A DNA stretch of 64,000 nucleotides, taken from positions 62,001 to 126,000 of the forward strand of contig NZ_AVGG01000002.1 of NCBI RefSeq assembly GCF_000498535.1, read 5' to 3'. The notes below the pieces were generated by a model. It made no database searches, was not told where the DNA came from, and was given only the letters and a program-made list of their open reading frames with translations. A program made the translations under genes and the position numbers. How positions within the stretch are numbered: position 1 is the first letter of the stretch; every line of letters begins with the position of its first letter. Below, in pieces: positions 26,454 to 39,285 of the stretch. This DNA is from Flavobacterium limnosediminis JC2902 (GTDB lineage: Bacteria > Bacteroidota > Bacteroidia > Flavobacteriales > Flavobacteriaceae).

Positions 26454-28424
26454 TTATTTTACTTGTAATTGATTTTTCACTTTGCTGAAAACATCCTGAT
26501 TCACTTTAATGCTGAATTCTTTTTTCAATTCATCCACCCAATGCGTCTCAAGGTACTGCTGATAATCGTTTATCACTTTACCTTTGGTTTCTTCCAGTTT
26601 TTTAGGCCCTTTCTCCATTTTCTTATTCACCTGGGTAATGAAGTAATAATTTCCCTCATGACTGATGTCTGTAATGCCCACATTGAAATTTTGATGTTTT
26701 GGTAACGCATCGTTTCCGATTTCAAAAACACCCGACTTCACCATGATTTCCACATCACCTTTTTTATTCAAATTCGACTTGATAAACTCTATTGATTTAT
26801 CCTTCTTCAGATATTTTTCCGTCTTTTTAATAACATCTTCTTTGGTAGAAGAAAAGATATTTACATCCACTCTGTCCTTCCACTGATAGTTTGCTTTATT
26901 GTCTTCGTAGAATTTCTGTAATCCTATCGTATCTGTTTTTGCTTTTGTCCAGATTTCTTTTTCCATCAGATCAAACAATAACAGTCCGTCTCTGTATTCA
27001 TCCATCACGTAGGCAAACTCCGGAAACTCTTTTTCGAGATTATCGTTATAGTAATTCACCAGCTGCTCCTCTACAAACTTAGCATACAATTTATCTACAA
27101 GTTTTGCAATCGGTTTCTGCGTATTGTTATTTTTTTGCTGTGAAAAAACGAAATTTAAAAATGCAGGTGCATCAACAGTCTTTTCGTTATTGATGGTTAG
27201 CAATTTCTGGTTTAAATCCTTCATGTTCGCCGGAAGTTCCCATTCCTGCTTGTAATATTTGTCCGTTACAAGAGGAACGATTTTTTTATACACCTTATCG
27301 TCTCTTTTTACCGGATATTTTTTGCTTAGTTTTTCATTCAGCGATGCATTAATCAGTCGGGAACGATCGTCTTTTCTGATTTTACTATCGAAATCAACAT
27401 CGGTTTCTTCCAATGATTTAACGGGATATTTTTCAATCAGCTTGATAATATGCCAACCGAACTGACTTTGAAACGGCTCGGAAATCTGACCATTCTCTTT
27501 AAGTGAAAAAGCAACATTTTCAAATTCCTCAGAGCTCAATTCCCCTGATCCGAAACGTTGTAATTGACCGCCTTTACCTGAAGATGATTTATCTTGGGAA
27601 AACTGTTGCGCCAGACTTTCAAAGGATTCACCCTGTTTTAGTTTTTTGTACACATCGTCAATTGTAGATTTTGCAGTTGCAGCCTCAACAGGATTCTGAC
27701 CGTTTAATGTCATGATGTGCGATACGATAACCTGACCTCTGTTATCACGAATGTCGTCTACTTTTATAAGATGATAACCGAAACGGGTTCGCACCGGCAT
27801 GGAAATTTCGCCTTTTTTGGTTTTATAAGCCGCCGATTCAAAAGAATATACCATTCTGAAAACAGAAAACCATCCTAAATCCCCTTTGTTCTCTTTGACT
27901 GATGGATCCTGCGAATTCTGCATGGCCACAGTTTCAAAAGCTTCTCCGTTAAGGATTCTCTTGCGAACACTCATAGCCTGATTGTACACCTTTAAAGTAT
28001 CGGCAGGTTCCGCATTTTCATCAAGATTAAACAAAATGTGAGACGCTTTTATCTCTTTTAGGGAACGTTTGTAAGCTTCCTCTATCAACTCCTTGGTTAC
28101 TTTTGTGTCGGTAACATAATTTTTGGAAAGTTGTTCACGGTATGATTTAAGTTCATTCTGATAGGACGCATTGTCCTGAAGTCCCAGCTTATTGGCTTTT
28201 TCAACTTTTAGCTTGTATCCGATAAACAAATCAAGATAGTGATTTAAGTCTTTTTGGGAATCATCCTTTACCAATTCAAGATTCTTCTTGTAAACCCTTG
28301 TGAATTCATCGGTGTAAAACGGCTTGTCATCAATTGTAAAAAGAACCTCTTTTTTATTTTCCTGAGCAAAAGAAACTGCATTGGCAGCCATAAAAAGACC
28401 TAGTAAAACCTGTTTTAATTTCAT
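26454..28424 (-). CDS. Large PpiC/SurA-type peptidyl-prolyl isomerase
   Basis: A 656-residue secreted foldase with a signal peptide (ending ANAVSFAQ), an N-terminal helical region (about 25-125) and two parvulin domains. The first (about 125-225) is marked by KASHILFNL, NSQDPSVKENKGDLGWFS and RTRFGYHLIKV; the second (about 230-335) by IVSHIMTLN, FSQDKSSSGKGGQLQRFG and FQSQFGWHIIKL. A ~300-residue C-terminal extension of unknown fold follows. It should act on outer-membrane protein biogenesis together with the SurA-like protein encoded next. Confidence 0.92.
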   Translation of the reverse strand: MKLKQVLLGLFMAANAVSFAQENKKEVLFTIDDKPFYTDEFTRVYKKNLELVKDDSQKDLNHYLDLFIGYKLKVEKANKLGLQDNASYQNELKSYREQLSKNYVTDTKVTKELIEEAYKRSLKEIKASHILFNLDENAEPADTLKVYNQAMSVRKRILNGEAFETVAMQNSQDPSVKENKGDLGWFSVFRMVYSFESAAYKTKKGEISMPVRTRFGYHLIKVDDIRDNRGQVIVSHIMTLNGQNPVEAATAKSTIDDVYKKLKQGESFESLAQQFSQDKSSSGKGGQLQRFGSGELSSEEFENVAFSLKENGQISEPFQSQFGWHIIKLIEKYPVKSLEETDVDFDSKIRKDDRSRLINASLNEKLSKKYPVKRDDKVYKKIVPLVTDKYYKQEWELPANMKDLNQKLLTINNEKTVDAPAFLNFVFSQQKNNNTQKPIAKLVDKLYAKFVEEQLVNYYNDNLEKEFPEFAYVMDEYRDGLLLFDLMEKEIWTKAKTDTIGLQKFYEDNKANYQWKDRVDVNIFSSTKEDVIKKTEKYLKKDKSIEFIKSNLNKKGDVEIMVKSGVFEIGNDALPKHQNFNVGITDISHEGNYYFITQVNKKMEKGPKKLEETKGKVINDYQQYLETHWVDELKKEFSIKVNQDVFSKVKNQLQVK

Positions 28425-28647
28425 TTCTTTTAGTAAGACTATTTAGTTTGAAGTTTTTAAATTTTAAGCTGATATCAAAAGTCCGCGAGACAAACGGAAC
28501 ATATGATTTGCAACCAACAAAAATAACAATTCAAAGCTATTATACAACCATACGAAATACTATTAACAAAAAATTATGCGCAAAATTCAATATCAACGTC
28601 AAAAGGCTATTTTTTTGATAATAAAATGAGTTCTCGCAAATTATAAT

Positions 28648-28655
28648 TACTTTTG
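28648..28655 (+). promoter_or_regulatory. Probable prfC promoter, -7 element
   Basis: TACTTTTG matches TAnnTTTG and is centred 23 bases before the prfC ATG, giving a very short leader. Confidence 0.65.
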
Positions 28656-28674
28656 CACCCACAAATTTTGTCTG

Positions 28675-30264
28675 ATGAGTTTTCAAAAAGAAATACAACG
28701 TAGAAGAACTTTCGGGATCATTTCTCACCCCGATGCCGGTAAAACGACCTTAACGGAAAAACTGTTATTATTCGGAGGTGCGATCCAGGAAGCCGGAGCC
28801 GTAAAGAGTAATAAAATCAAAAAAGGAGCCACTTCCGATTTCATGGAAATTGAGCGCCAGAGAGGAATCTCCGTGGCCACATCGGTATTGGCTTTTAATT
28901 ACAAAGACAAAAAAATCAACATTCTCGACACACCGGGTCACAAGGATTTCGCGGAAGACACCTTCAGAACTTTAACCGCGGTAGACAGTGTTATTGTTGT
29001 GGTTGACGTAGCAAAAGGAGTTGAGGAACAGACGGAAAAACTGGTTGAAGTTTGCCGTATGCGAAACATCCCGATGATTGTTTTCATCAACAAATTGGAC
29101 CGTGAAGGTAAGGACGCATTCGATTTGATGGACGAGGTGGAGAAAAAACTAGGCCTACATGTTACGCCGTTGAGTTTTCCAATCGGAATGGGCTATGATT
29201 TCAAGGGGATCTATAATATCTGGGAGAAAAACATCAATCTTTTCGAAGGTGACAGCCGAAAAAACATCGAAGAAACCATCGCCTTTTCTGATATTGATAG
29301 TCCGGAACTTGAAAAGATCATCGGAGAAAAACCGGCGAACAAACTTCGTGAAGAACTGGAATTGATCAGTGAAGTTTATCCTGCTTTTGACAGGGATGCT
29401 TATTTGGCTGGAGATTTACAGCCCGTTTTCTTTGGTTCGGCTTTGAATAATTTCGGAGTTCGTGAGTTATTGGACTGTTTTATAGAAATCGCTCCCTCAC
29501 CAAGACCCAAAGATTCCGATACCCGTGAGGTAAAACCGGACGAAAATAAATTCTCCGGATTTGTATTTAAAATCCACGCCAATATGGATCCGAAACACCG
29601 TGATCGTTTGGCTTTTATAAAAATTGTTTCGGGAACATTCGAAAGAAACAAGCCGTATTTACACGTTCGTTTAGGCAAAAACCTGAAATTCTCAAGTCCG
29701 AATGCCTTTTTCGCTGAGAAAAAAGAAATCGTTGACATTTCGTATCCGGGGGACATTGTGGGATTGCACGATACCGGAAACTTCAAAATCGGAGATACGC
29801 TGACAGAAGGCGAATTGATGCAATTTAAAGGGATTCCGAGTTTCTCTCCGGAACATTTCCGATACATCAACAACGCTGACCCAATGAAAGCAAAACAGTT
29901 GGAAAAAGGCGTAGATCAGTTGATGGATGAAGGTGTGGCACAGCTTTTCACACTCGAGATGAACAACCGAAAAGTTATCGGTACCGTTGGTGCTTTACAG
30001 TATGAGGTAATCCAATATCGTCTGGAGCACGAATACGGCGCTAAATGTTCGTATGAAAACTTCCCGGCATTCAAAGCCTGTTGGGTAAAACCGGAAGACC
30101 CTAAAAACGAGGAATTCGCCGAATTCAAACGTATCAAACAAAAATTCATGGCCAAAGACAAGTATGGCCAACTGGTTTTCCTTGCGGATTCTGATTTCTC
30201 CATTCAAATGACACAAAGCAAATACCCAAGTGTAAAATTGCTTTTCACTTCTGAATTTGAATAA
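28675..30264 (+). CDS. prfC: Peptide chain release factor 3
   Basis: Translational GTPase that recycles RF1/RF2 from the ribosome after peptide release. The 529-residue protein is normal in length. The G1 loop is SHPDAGKTTL (about residues 18-27), switch II carries LDTPGHKDF, and the G4 motif is FINKLDRE. The FMEIERQRGISVATSV stretch is typical of RF3. It is expressed from its own promoter, divergent from the parvulin operon, and ends at a shared bidirectional terminator. Confidence 0.97.
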   Translation: MSFQKEIQRRRTFGIISHPDAGKTTLTEKLLLFGGAIQEAGAVKSNKIKKGATSDFMEIERQRGISVATSVLAFNYKDKKINILDTPGHKDFAEDTFRTLTAVDSVIVVVDVAKGVEEQTEKLVEVCRMRNIPMIVFINKLDREGKDAFDLMDEVEKKLGLHVTPLSFPIGMGYDFKGIYNIWEKNINLFEGDSRKNIEETIAFSDIDSPELEKIIGEKPANKLREELELISEVYPAFDRDAYLAGDLQPVFFGSALNNFGVRELLDCFIEIAPSPRPKDSDTREVKPDENKFSGFVFKIHANMDPKHRDRLAFIKIVSGTFERNKPYLHVRLGKNLKFSSPNAFFAEKKEIVDISYPGDIVGLHDTGNFKIGDTLTEGELMQFKGIPSFSPEHFRYINNADPMKAKQLEKGVDQLMDEGVAQLFTLEMNNRKVIGTVGALQYEVIQYRLEHEYGAKCSYENFPAFKACWVKPEDPKNEEFAEFKRIKQKFMAKDKYGQLVFLADSDFSIQMTQSKYPSVKLLFTSEFE

Positions 30265-30280
30265 AGACATACATTAAAAC

Positions 30281-30314
30281 AAAAATCCCATCTGCAAAAA
30301 CAGATGGGATTTTT
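30281..30314. terminator. Bidirectional terminator, prfC / DUF3467 gene
   Basis: A perfect 14-bp inverted repeat (30281-30294 with 30301-30314, core TCCCATCTG) with A- and T-tracts. It ends exactly at the stop of the convergent DUF3467 gene. Confidence 0.93.
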
Positions 30315-30626
30315 TTATGCTTGTCCGGTAGGTCCGAAATTAAATGGTATCGGTGGCTGTTCGGCCTCCTTTATTTCGCCGTGAGCACTTTCAAAGCGGT
30401 GTATATTTTCACTTAAAGCCATAAGCAGTCTTTTTGCATGCTGCGGTGTCAATACAATTCTTGATTTCACCTTTGCTTTAGGCATTCCCGGCATGATACT
30501 CACAAAATCCACAACGAATTCGGTATTCGAATGGTTTATGATAGCCAGATTGGAATACGTTCCTTCAGCGGTTTGCTCATCCAATTCAATATTAATTTGT
30601 CCTTGAGGGTTATTTTTATCACTCAT
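30315..30626 (-). CDS. DUF3467 domain protein
   Basis: A 103-residue protein of the DUF3467 family, small cytosolic proteins found next to core genes in Bacteroidetes; their function is not known. The visible signature is YSNLAIINHSNTEFVVDFV followed by MPGMPKAKVKSRIVLTPQHA, which covers most of the protein. It lies 89 bp downstream of rpoC but a terminator separates the two, so it is likely transcribed alone or by read-through from rpoC. Confidence 0.9.
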   Translation of the reverse strand: MSDKNNPQGQINIELDEQTAEGTYSNLAIINHSNTEFVVDFVSIMPGMPKAKVKSRIVLTPQHAKRLLMALSENIHRFESAHGEIKEAEQPPIPFNFGPTGQA

Positions 30627-30659
30627 CGTTATAAATATTAATTATTATGCTAAAATATA

Positions 30660-30690
30660 AAATCCTAACAGTATAATACTGTTAGGATTT
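30660..30690 (-). terminator. Terminator after rpoC
   Basis: A perfect 14-bp inverted repeat (AAATCCTAACAGTA with TACTGTTAGGATTT, loop TAA), 26 bases past the rpoC stop on the minus strand. Confidence 0.93.
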
Positions 30691-30715
30691 ATAAATATAG
30701 TGAGAAATTTAATTC

Positions 30716-33700
30716 TTAGTAATTAAATTCTTCTTTTGCAGCCATAAGTTCGTTGAACTCTTCTTTGGAACCTACGATAATGTTGTCGTAGTCTCTCATA
30801 CCTGTACCGGCAGGGATTCTGTGACCAACAATAACGTTTTCTTTCAATCCTTCCAATCCGTCAACTTTACCTGCCACAGCAGCTTCATTCAATACTTTGG
30901 TTGTCTCCTGGAACGATGCTGCAGAGATGAACGATTTCGTTTGTAATGACGCTCTTGTAATACCCTGAAGAACCGGAGTTGCCGTTGCCGGAACTACATC
31001 TCTTGCTACTACAATGTTTTTATCATTACGTTTTAACAACGAATTTTCGTCTCTTAACTCACGTGGAGAAATGATCTGACCTGCTTTTAAGTTTTCAGAA
31101 TCACCTGCATCTTCCACTACTTTCATTCCGTATAATTTATCATTTTCAACGATAAAGTCAGAAGTGTGAGCCAATTGATCTTCTAAGAATAAAGTATCTC
31201 CCGGATCCTGAATCTGAACCTTACGCATCATCTGACGAATTACAACCTCAAAGTGCTTGTCATTAATTTTTACCCCTTGTAAACGGTATACTTCCTGAAT
31301 CTCGTTAACCAAATACTGTTGTACAGCAGCCGGCCCTTTAATTCTTAGGATATCATCCGGAGTAATTGCCCCGTCAGACAATGGCACACCCGCTCTTACG
31401 AAGTCATTTTCCTGAACCAAGATCTGACTTGATAATTTCACCAAGTATTTCTTAATTTCACCGAATTTCGATTCGATAACAATCTCACGGTTACCTCTTT
31501 TAATTTTTCCAAAAGAAACTACACCGTCGATTTCAGAAACTACCGCAGGGTTTGAAGGATTACGAGCCTCTAACAACTCTGTAATTCTTGGTAAACCTCC
31601 GGTAATATCACCTGCTTTCGAAGAACGACGCGGGATTTTTACTAAAATCTTACCTGCTTTAATCTTCTCACCGTTGTCAACCATCAAGTGAGCCCCTACC
31701 GGTAAGTTGTACGAACGGATTAGTTCGCCGTCTTTTCCGTAGATTAATAAAGTCGGGATTAATTTTTTATTTCTACCCTCAGTAATTACTTTTTCCTGGA
31801 ATCCGGTTTGCTCATCGATTTCAACCATGAACGTTTGTCCTTGCTCGATATCTTCATAAGCTACCTTACCGGTGAATTCGGAAATAATTACACCGTTATA
31901 TGGATCCCATTTACAGATGGTAGTTCCTTTTTCAACCACATCACCGTCATTAACGAAAATGCTTGAACCGTAAGGAATATTGTGTGTATTTAAAACAATA
32001 CCTGTTTTTTCATCGATCAATTTCAATTCAGTTGAACGGGAGATTACGATATCAACAACATTTCCTTCGTTATCCTCGCCTTTAACTGTTTTAAGATCTT
32101 CGATTTCCAATTTACCTGCAAAACGAGTGATGATGCTTGATTCTTCAGAGATACCTCCGGCAACCCCTCCAACGTGGAACGTACGAAGTGTTAACTGTGT
32201 ACCCGGCTCACCAATTGACTGTGCTGCAATAACACCAACGGCTTCACCTCTCTGCGTCATCTTACCTGTAGCAAGGTTACGACCGTAACACTTAGCACAG
32301 ATACCTTTAGGAGCTTCACAAGTAAGCGGCGAACGCACATCTACTTTTTCAACCGGAGAAGCTTCGATAGTTTTCATAATGGCTTCGGTAATTTGCTCAC
32401 CTGCGTGAACCAACACTTCACCATTCAACGGATTAATTACATCCTGTAAAGCAACACGTCCTAAGATTCTCTCACCTAAAGATTCTACAATCTCTTCGTT
32501 TTTCTTTAAAGCAGTCACTTCAATACCTCTCAATGTACCACAGTCAACAGAGTTAACGATAACATCCTGAGATACGTCATGTAGACGACGAGTTAAGTAA
32601 CCAGCATCGGCCGTTTTAAGCGCCGTATCCGCAAGACCTTTACGAGCACCGTGAGTAGAGATAAAGTACTCAAGGATGGAAAGACCTTCTTTAAAGTTTG
32701 ATAAGATCGGGTTTTCAATAATTTCACCACCACCAGCAGTTGATTTTTTCGGCTTAGCCATCAAACCACGCATACCGGTTAACTGACGAATCTGCTCTTT
32801 CGATCCACGCGCTCCAGAGTCAAGCATCATATACACCGAGTTGAAACCTTGTTGGTCCTCTCTAATGTTTTTCATTGCCAACTCAGTAAGCTGCGCATTC
32901 GCTGAAGTCCAAATATCAATAACTTGGTTGTAACGTTCGTTATTGGTAATAAGACCCATGTTATAGTTCATTGAGATACCGGAAACCTGTTCTCTGGCAT
33001 CAGCAATTAATTGTGTTTTTTGTTCCGGAATACGGATATCTCCTAATGAGAATGACAAACCACCTTTGAAAGCGAATTTGTATCCCATATCCTTCATGTT
33101 ATCCAAGAAGGCCGCCGTTGTAGGTACATCAGTAGCACTTAAAATGTGTCCGATAATATCACGCAACGATTTTTTAGTTAATACCTCATTGATATATCCG
33201 GCTGCTTCAGGTACTACTTCGTTAAATAATACTCTACCTGCAGTCGTTTGGATAATTTTGTTAACCAATACTCCTTCTTCATTGAAATCCTTCGCTCTGA
33301 TTTTAACGCGGGCATTCAACTCAACTCTACCTTCGTTTAGAGCGATATTACACTCTTCAGCAGAATAGAAAGTTAAACCTTCACCTAAAATCGGGTGCTC
33401 CGGAGTAGACAAACGCTCTTTGGTCATATAATAAAGACCAAGTACCATGTCCTGAGAAGGTACCGTGATAGGCGCACCATTGGCAGGGTTAAGGATATTG
33501 TGAGACGCCAACATCAATAATTGTGCCTCTAAAATAGCCTCTGGCCCTAACGGTAAGTGAACCGCCATCTGGTCACCATCGAAATCCGCGTTAAACGCCG
33601 TACACACTAACGGGTGTAACTGAATCGCTTTACCTTCAATCAATTTTGGCTGGAATGCCTGGATACCTAATCTGTGTAGCGTAGGAGCACGGTTTAGTAA

Positions 33701-35020
33701 TACCGGGTGACCTTTAATTACGTTTTCAAGGATATCCCATACTACCGGCTCTTTTTTGTCGATAATTTTCTTAGCCGACTTCACTGTCTTAACGATTCCT
33801 CTTTCGATTAACTTACGAATAACGAATGGTTTGTACAGTTCCGCAGCCATATCTTTCGGAAGACCACATTCGAACAATTTCATTTCCGGTCCAACAACAA
33901 TTACCGAACGAGCAGAATAATCCACACGTTTTCCTAATAAGTTTTGACGGAAACGACCTTGTTTACCTTTTAAGGAATCAGAAAGTGATTTTAATGGTCT
34001 GTTTGATTCTGTTTTAACAGCAGAAGCTTTTCTTGTGTTATCGAATAACGAGTCTACAGATTCCTGTAACATACGTTTTTCGTTTCTTAAGATTACTTCA
34101 GGTGCTTTGATTTCCATTAATCGTTTCAAACGATTGTTACGGATGATTACACGACGGTAAAGGTCGTTCAAATCGGAAGTCGCGAAACGACCACCATCAA
34201 GCGGCACTAACGGACGTAATTCCGGCGGAATAACAGGAACAACTTTCATGATCATCCATTCCGGACGGTTCTCTCTGTTGTTGTTTGATTCACGGAAAGA
34301 CTCCACTACCTGAAGACGTTTTAACGCTTCTGTTTTTCTTTGTTTCGATGTTTCATTATTGGCAGCGTGACGTAAGCTGTAAGACAACTCATCAAGGTCA
34401 GTACGCGCTAATAAATCCATGATACATTCCGCACCCATCTTAGCGATGAATTTGTTAGGATCATTGTCATCTAAATATTGATTTTCCATCGGAAGCGTAT
34501 CTAAAATATTTAAATACTCTTCTTCTGTTAAGAAATCTAATCTTTGTAAAGATTCACCGTCAGCATTTTTAGCGATACCTGCCTGAATAACTACATATCT
34601 TTCGTAGTAGATAATCATGTCTAATTTCTTAGACGGTAAACCTAAAATGTATCCGATTTTGTTCGGAAGCGAACGGAAATACCAGATATGAGCAATCGGC
34701 ACTACCAAATTGATATGACCTACTCTGTCTCTACGTACCTTCTTCTCTGTAACTTCAACTCCACATCGGTCACAAACGATTCCTTTGTAACGGATTCTTT
34801 TGTATTTACCACAAGCACATTCGAAATCTTTTACAGGACCGAAAATTCGTTCACAGAAAAGACCGTCACGCTCTGGCTTATGCGTACGATAATTGATTGT
34901 TTCTGGTTTTAGAACCTCACCTCTTGACTCGGCCAAGATAGATTCCGGAGATGCCAAACCGATCGAAATTTTATTAAATCTCTTAATCGTGTTTTTATCT
35001 TTATTTCTATTATTCATCAT
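30716..35020 (-). CDS. rpoC: DNA-directed RNA polymerase subunit beta'
   Basis: Largest subunit of RNA polymerase, 1434 residues. The N-terminal zinc ribbon is seen in [20 protein letters not shown], the catalytic magnesium loop is [10 protein letters not shown], and the second zinc site contains CGTLRG and [13 protein letters not shown]. The length is usual for Bacteroidetes. It follows rpoB after an unusually long 252-bp spacer and ends at a strong terminator. Confidence 0.99.
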   Translation of the reverse strand: MMNNRNKDKNTIKRFNKISIGLASPESILAESRGEVLKPETINYRTHKPERDGLFCERIFGPVKDFECACGKYKRIRYKGIVCDRCGVEVTEKKVRRDRVGHINLVVPIAHIWYFRSLPNKIGYILGLPSKKLDMIIYYERYVVIQAGIAKNADGESLQRLDFLTEEEYLNILDTLPMENQYLDDNDPNKFIAKMGAECIMDLLARTDLDELSYSLRHAANNETSKQRKTEALKRLQVVESFRESNNNRENRPEWMIMKVVPVIPPELRPLVPLDGGRFATSDLNDLYRRVIIRNNRLKRLMEIKAPEVILRNEKRMLQESVDSLFDNTRKASAVKTESNRPLKSLSDSLKGKQGRFRQNLLGKRVDYSARSVIVVGPEMKLFECGLPKDMAAELYKPFVIRKLIERGIVKTVKSAKKIIDKKEPVVWDILENVIKGHPVLLNRAPTLHRLGIQAFQPKLIEGKAIQLHPLVCTAFNADFDGDQMAVHLPLGPEAILEAQLLMLASHNILNPANGAPITVPSQDMVLGLYYMTKERLSTPEHPILGEGLTFYSAEECNIALNEGRVELNARVKIRAKDFNEEGVLVNKIIQTTAGRVLFNEVVPEAAGYINEVLTKKSLRDIIGHILSATDVPTTAAFLDNMKDMGYKFAFKGGLSFSLGDIRIPEQKTQLIADAREQVSGISMNYNMGLITNNERYNQVIDIWTSANAQLTELAMKNIREDQQGFNSVYMMLDSGARGSKEQIRQLTGMRGLMAKPKKSTAGGGEIIENPILSNFKEGLSILEYFISTHGARKGLADTALKTADAGYLTRRLHDVSQDVIVNSVDCGTLRGIEVTALKKNEEIVESLGERILGRVALQDVINPLNGEVLVHAGEQITEAIMKTIEASPVEKVDVRSPLTCEAPKGICAKCYGRNLATGKMTQRGEAVGVIAAQSIGEPGTQLTLRTFHVGGVAGGISEESSIITRFAGKLEIEDLKTVKGEDNEGNVVDIVISRSTELKLIDEKTGIVLNTHNIPYGSSIFVNDGDVVEKGTTICKWDPYNGVIISEFTGKVAYEDIEQGQTFMVEIDEQTGFQEKVITEGRNKKLIPTLLIYGKDGELIRSYNLPVGAHLMVDNGEKIKAGKILVKIPRRSSKAGDITGGLPRITELLEARNPSNPAVVSEIDGVVSFGKIKRGNREIVIESKFGEIKKYLVKLSSQILVQENDFVRAGVPLSDGAITPDDILRIKGPAAVQQYLVNEIQEVYRLQGVKINDKHFEVVIRQMMRKVQIQDPGDTLFLEDQLAHTSDFIVENDKLYGMKVVEDAGDSENLKAGQIISPRELRDENSLLKRNDKNIVVARDVVPATATPVLQGITRASLQTKSFISAASFQETTKVLNEAAVAGKVDGLEGLKENVIVGHRIPAGTGMRDYDNIIVGSKEEFNELMAAKEEFNY

Positions 35021-35234
35021 AGTTTTTACTATTGATTTATTTGCAATTAAAAATTGATTTTAGACTTATAATTTACTCTTAAGAAAGAGTCAAATCATTA
35101 CGCTGCCACCTCGAATTACTTCTCTAAACTTCAAACTCTCATCTGAAGTGCTAGTTATACAATGCCGTGCATTAGTATAAAAAATCGGAACGGGTTACGG
35201 GTATAAATCCTTAAAAACTCTATAAATGAGTAAT

Positions 35235-35256
35235 CAGTCCCGAAAAATCGGGACTG
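35235..35256. promoter_or_regulatory. Hairpin in the rpoB-rpoC spacer
   Basis: CAGTCCCG (35235-35242) and CGGGACTG (35249-35256) pair perfectly around the loop AAAAAT, 17 bases after the rpoB stop. On the minus strand no T tract follows directly, so it is not a clear terminator; an RNA processing site or partial attenuator is possible. The rest of the 252-bp spacer has an AT-rich stretch with a small ACTCTT/AAGAGT palindrome and no open frame of interest. Confidence 0.6.
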
Positions 35257-35272
35257 ACAACTGCTTTTTTTG

Positions 35273-38200
35273 TTATTCTTCTAATCTGATGTCTAATCCA
35301 AGACCTTTCAATTCATGCATCAATACATTGAATGATTCAGGTAATCCTGGTTCCGGCATAGTTTCACCTTTCACGATTGCCTCGTAAGTTTTAGCTCTAC
35401 CGATAACGTCATCCGATTTCACTGTCAAGATTTCTCTCAAAGTACTTGAAGCTCCGTACGCCTCAAGAGCCCAAACCTCCATCTCTCCAAAACGCTGACC
35501 TCCGAACTGCGCTTTACCTCCAAGAGGCTGCTGCGTGATCAATGAGTATGGACCGATAGAACGTGCGTGCATCTTGTCATCAACCATGTGTCCTAATTTC
35601 AACATGTAAATTACACCTACGGTTGCCGGCTGGTGGAAACGCTCTCCAGTTCCTCCGTCATACAGATACGTATGACCGAATCTTGGAACACCTGCTTCGT
35701 CTGTTAAGGCATTAATCTGGTCAAGAGAAGCTCCGTCGAAAATTGGCGTTGCATACTTTCTTCCTAATTTCTTACCTGCCCATCCAAGAACGGTTTCATA
35801 AATCTGTCCGATGTTCATACGAGATGGTACCCCTAGTGGATTCAATACAATATCTACCGGTGTTCCGTCTTCTAAGAATGGCATATCTTCCTGACGAACG
35901 ATTTTCGCAACGATACCTTTGTTACCGTGACGACCTGCCATCTTATCTCCTACTTTCAGTTTACGTTTCTTAGCGATGTATACTTTAGCTAATTTCAAGA
36001 TACCTGATGGTAATTCATCCCCAACTGTAATCGTGAATTTTTCTCTACGTAATGCACCTTGTAAATCGTTCAACTTAATTTTGTAGTTGTGGATCAAGTC
36101 ATTTACCATAGCATTTGACTCGTCATCTGTTGTCCACTGACCTTTAGTTAAGTGAGCAAAATCCTCTACAGCGTAAAGCATTTTTTGCGTGTATTTCTTA
36201 CCTTTTGGTAATACTTCCTCACCCAAATCATTCATTACACCCTGAGACGTTTTACCATTAACGATTTCGAATAATTTTTCAACCAATTTGTCTTTCAATT
36301 CAACGAATTTCACTTCAAACTGAGTTTCCAAAACTGCTAAATCGTCTTTATCTTTAGAACGTTTACGCTTATCTTTTACCGCTCTCGCGAATAATTTTTT
36401 ATCTAAAACCACACCATGTAAAGATGGAGACGCTTTTAATGAAGCATCTTTCACATCACCTGCTTTATCTCCGAAGATCGCTCTTAATAACTTCTCTTCC
36501 GGAGTTGGATCTGATTCTCCTTTTGGTGTAATTTTTCCGATTAGAATGTCGCCAGGTTTAACCTCTGCTCCGATTCTGATCATACCGTTTTCATCCAAGT
36601 CTTTAGTAGCCTCTTCAGAAACGTTTGGAATATCATTCGTTAATTCCTCGTTACCCAATTTCGTATCACGAACTTCTAATGAATAATCGTCAACGTGGAT
36701 GGATGTAAAGATATCATCACGAACTACTTTTTCAGAAATTACAATCGCATCCTCGAAGTTGTACCCTTTCCAAGGCATGAACGCTACCTGTAGGTTTCTA
36801 CCTAAAGCTAACTCTCCGTTTTGTGTTGCATATCCCTCACAAAGTACTTGTCCTTTAGTAACTCTGTCCCCTTTTCTTACGATAGGTTTCAAGTTGATAG
36901 ACGTACTCTGGTTGGTTTTTCTGAACTTGATTAATTGATATGTTTTCTCATCCGGATCAAAGCTCACAGCACGTTCTGCCTCAGTTCTATCGTATTTGAT
37001 AGTAATCATGTTTGCATCTACATACTCAACAACTCCTTCACCTTCTGCATTGATAAGTACACGAGAATCGGTAGCTACCTGACGCTCAAGACCAGTTCCA
37101 ACAATCGGTGCTTCAGGACGTAACAATGGTACAGCCTGACGCATCATGTTTGATCCCATCAACGCACGGTTCGCATCATCATGTTCCAAGAACGGAATCA
37201 ACGAAGCCGAAATCGAAGCAATCTGGTTTGGCGCTACGTCGGTATAATGAACAACCGTAGGATCAACAACCGGGAAGTCACCCTCTTCACGAGCAATAAC
37301 ATTCTCAGCCGTAATTTTACCGTTTTGGTCCATCTCGATGTTTGCCTGAGCAATCATCTTACCTTCTTCTTCTTCTGCACTTAAATAAACAGGAGTTGAA
37401 ACTAAATCTACTGTACCATTGGTTACCTTACGGTAAGGTGTTTCGATAAAGCCCATTCCGTTTACTTTCGCATAAACCCCAAGAGATGAAATCAAACCAA
37501 TGTTTGGTCCCTCTGGTGTTTCAATCGGACATAAACGTCCGTAGTGCGTATAGTGAACGTCACGCACCTCGAATCCGGCTCTTTCACGTGAAAGACCTCC
37601 AGGTCCTAGGGCAGACAATCTTCTTTTGTGTGTAATCTCTGCCAATGGATTCGTTTGGTCCATGAACTGAGATAACTGGTTGGTTCCGAAGAAAGAGTTG
37701 ATAACCGATGATAATGTTTTCGCATTGATCAAATCGATTGGCGTGAACACCTCGTTATCACGAACGTTCATTCTCTCACGGATAGTTCTTGCCATACGAG
37801 CAAGACCAACACCAAATTGTGCAGACAATTGTTCACCAACTGTTCTAACACGACGGTTTGATAAGTGGTCGATATCATCAATCTCTGCTTTAGAGTTGAT
37901 TAGTTCGATCAAATACTTCACGATAGTGATAATATCCTCTTTGGTCAACACTTGTTTTTCCATTGGGATATCCAAACCTAATTTTTTGTTCATTCTGTAA
38001 CGACCAACTTCACCTAAGTTATAACGTTGATCCGAGAAGAATAATTTATCGATGATACCACGAGCCGTTTCCTCATCAGGCGGTTCTGCATTACGCAACT
38101 GACGGTAGATGTGCTCTACGGCTTCTTTTTCTGAGTTAGTAGGGTCTTTTTGTAATGTGTTGTGGATGATTGCATAATCCGCTTGGTTGTTATCTTCCTT

Positions 38201-39088
38201 GTGCAACAAGATAGATTTCACGTTCGCGTCTACAATTTCCTCCACATTGTCCTTATCTAAAAGCGTATCACGGTCTAAGATAATTTCGTTACGTTCGATA
38301 GATACTACCTCTCCTGTATCCTCATCCACGAAATCTTCGTGCCAAGTGTTCAAAACACGAGCAGCAAGTCTTCTGCCGATGTATTTTTTAAGACCAGATT
38401 TGGAAACTTTGATTTCTTCTGCAAGGTCAAAAATTTCAAGAATATCTTTATCACGCTCAAATCCGATAGCACGGAATAAAGTCGTAACAGGTAATTTTTT
38501 CTTTCTATCGATATAAGCATACATTACGCTGTTGATATCGGTAGCGAATTCAATCCAAGAACCTTTAAAAGGAATTACTCTGGCAGAGTATAATTTTGTT
38601 CCGTTTGCGTGGAACGATTGTCCGAAGAAAACACCCGGTGAACGGTGTAACTGAGATACTACAACACGCTCTGCACCGTTGATAACGAATGTACCGCTTG
38701 GTGTCATATACGGGATTGTACCTAAATATACATCCTGTACAATTGTTTCAAAATCTTCATGTTCAGGGTCTGTACAATATAGTTTCAAACGTGCTTTTAA
38801 CGGCACACTGTACGTTAGACCTCTGTCTATACACTCTTCAATTGTATAACGGGGTGGATCAACAAAGTAGTCAAGGAATTCCAATACGAACTGATTTCTT
38901 GTATCAGTGATTGGGAAGTTTTCCATGAAGGTATTATAAAGACCTTCGTTTCCTCTTTCGTCGGACTTGGTTTCCAATTGGAAAAAATCCTTAAAAGATT
39001 TTACCTGAATATCCAGGAAATCCGGATAGTCTGGGATGTTTTTCGTCGAGGCGAAATTTAATCTTTCAGTCTGATTTGTTAACATCAA
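35273..39088 (-). CDS. rpoB: DNA-directed RNA polymerase subunit beta
   Basis: Second-largest RNA polymerase subunit, 1271 residues. The rifampicin-binding region is visible in [17 protein letters not shown] and [20 protein letters not shown], without a substitution I can recognise as a classical resistance change. The [20 protein letters not shown] and [15 protein letters not shown] blocks near the C terminus are intact. It lies 256 bp downstream of rplL, with a terminator-like hairpin in between. Confidence 0.99.
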   Translation of the reverse strand: MMLTNQTERLNFASTKNIPDYPDFLDIQVKSFKDFFQLETKSDERGNEGLYNTFMENFPITDTRNQFVLEFLDYFVDPPRYTIEECIDRGLTYSVPLKARLKLYCTDPEHEDFETIVQDVYLGTIPYMTPSGTFVINGAERVVVSQLHRSPGVFFGQSFHANGTKLYSARVIPFKGSWIEFATDINSVMYAYIDRKKKLPVTTLFRAIGFERDKDILEIFDLAEEIKVSKSGLKKYIGRRLAARVLNTWHEDFVDEDTGEVVSIERNEIILDRDTLLDKDNVEEIVDANVKSILLHKEDNNQADYAIIHNTLQKDPTNSEKEAVEHIYRQLRNAEPPDEETARGIIDKLFFSDQRYNLGEVGRYRMNKKLGLDIPMEKQVLTKEDIITIVKYLIELINSKAEIDDIDHLSNRRVRTVGEQLSAQFGVGLARMARTIRERMNVRDNEVFTPIDLINAKTLSSVINSFFGTNQLSQFMDQTNPLAEITHKRRLSALGPGGLSRERAGFEVRDVHYTHYGRLCPIETPEGPNIGLISSLGVYAKVNGMGFIETPYRKVTNGTVDLVSTPVYLSAEEEEGKMIAQANIEMDQNGKITAENVIAREEGDFPVVDPTVVHYTDVAPNQIASISASLIPFLEHDDANRALMGSNMMRQAVPLLRPEAPIVGTGLERQVATDSRVLINAEGEGVVEYVDANMITIKYDRTEAERAVSFDPDEKTYQLIKFRKTNQSTSINLKPIVRKGDRVTKGQVLCEGYATQNGELALGRNLQVAFMPWKGYNFEDAIVISEKVVRDDIFTSIHVDDYSLEVRDTKLGNEELTNDIPNVSEEATKDLDENGMIRIGAEVKPGDILIGKITPKGESDPTPEEKLLRAIFGDKAGDVKDASLKASPSLHGVVLDKKLFARAVKDKRKRSKDKDDLAVLETQFEVKFVELKDKLVEKLFEIVNGKTSQGVMNDLGEEVLPKGKKYTQKMLYAVEDFAHLTKGQWTTDDESNAMVNDLIHNYKIKLNDLQGALRREKFTITVGDELPSGILKLAKVYIAKKRKLKVGDKMAGRHGNKGIVAKIVRQEDMPFLEDGTPVDIVLNPLGVPSRMNIGQIYETVLGWAGKKLGRKYATPIFDGASLDQINALTDEAGVPRFGHTYLYDGGTGERFHQPATVGVIYMLKLGHMVDDKMHARSIGPYSLITQQPLGGKAQFGGQRFGEMEVWALEAYGASSTLREILTVKSDDVIGRAKTYEAIVKGETMPEPGLPESFNVLMHELKGLGLDIRLEE

Positions 39089-39285
39089 TGGACAAAATTT
39101 TGATTAAAAAAGTAGTTTTTGTGCAAACACACAGTTTATTTTACTTTCTTCTTAATAACCGATACATCTTTGAAAATGAACAGAAAGTTATAATTTCATT
39201 TTCTTTCTTCGTATTGACTATTATTTTCGTATTTCAAACTATTCTTAAGATAAATTTTAACAATAATTTATTATACGCAAAATGG

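Noticed and set aside
37430..37700. Rifampicin-resistance change in rpoB
   Set aside because: The rifampicin pocket blocks read as normal wild-type family sequence by eye; no recognised substitution was seen.
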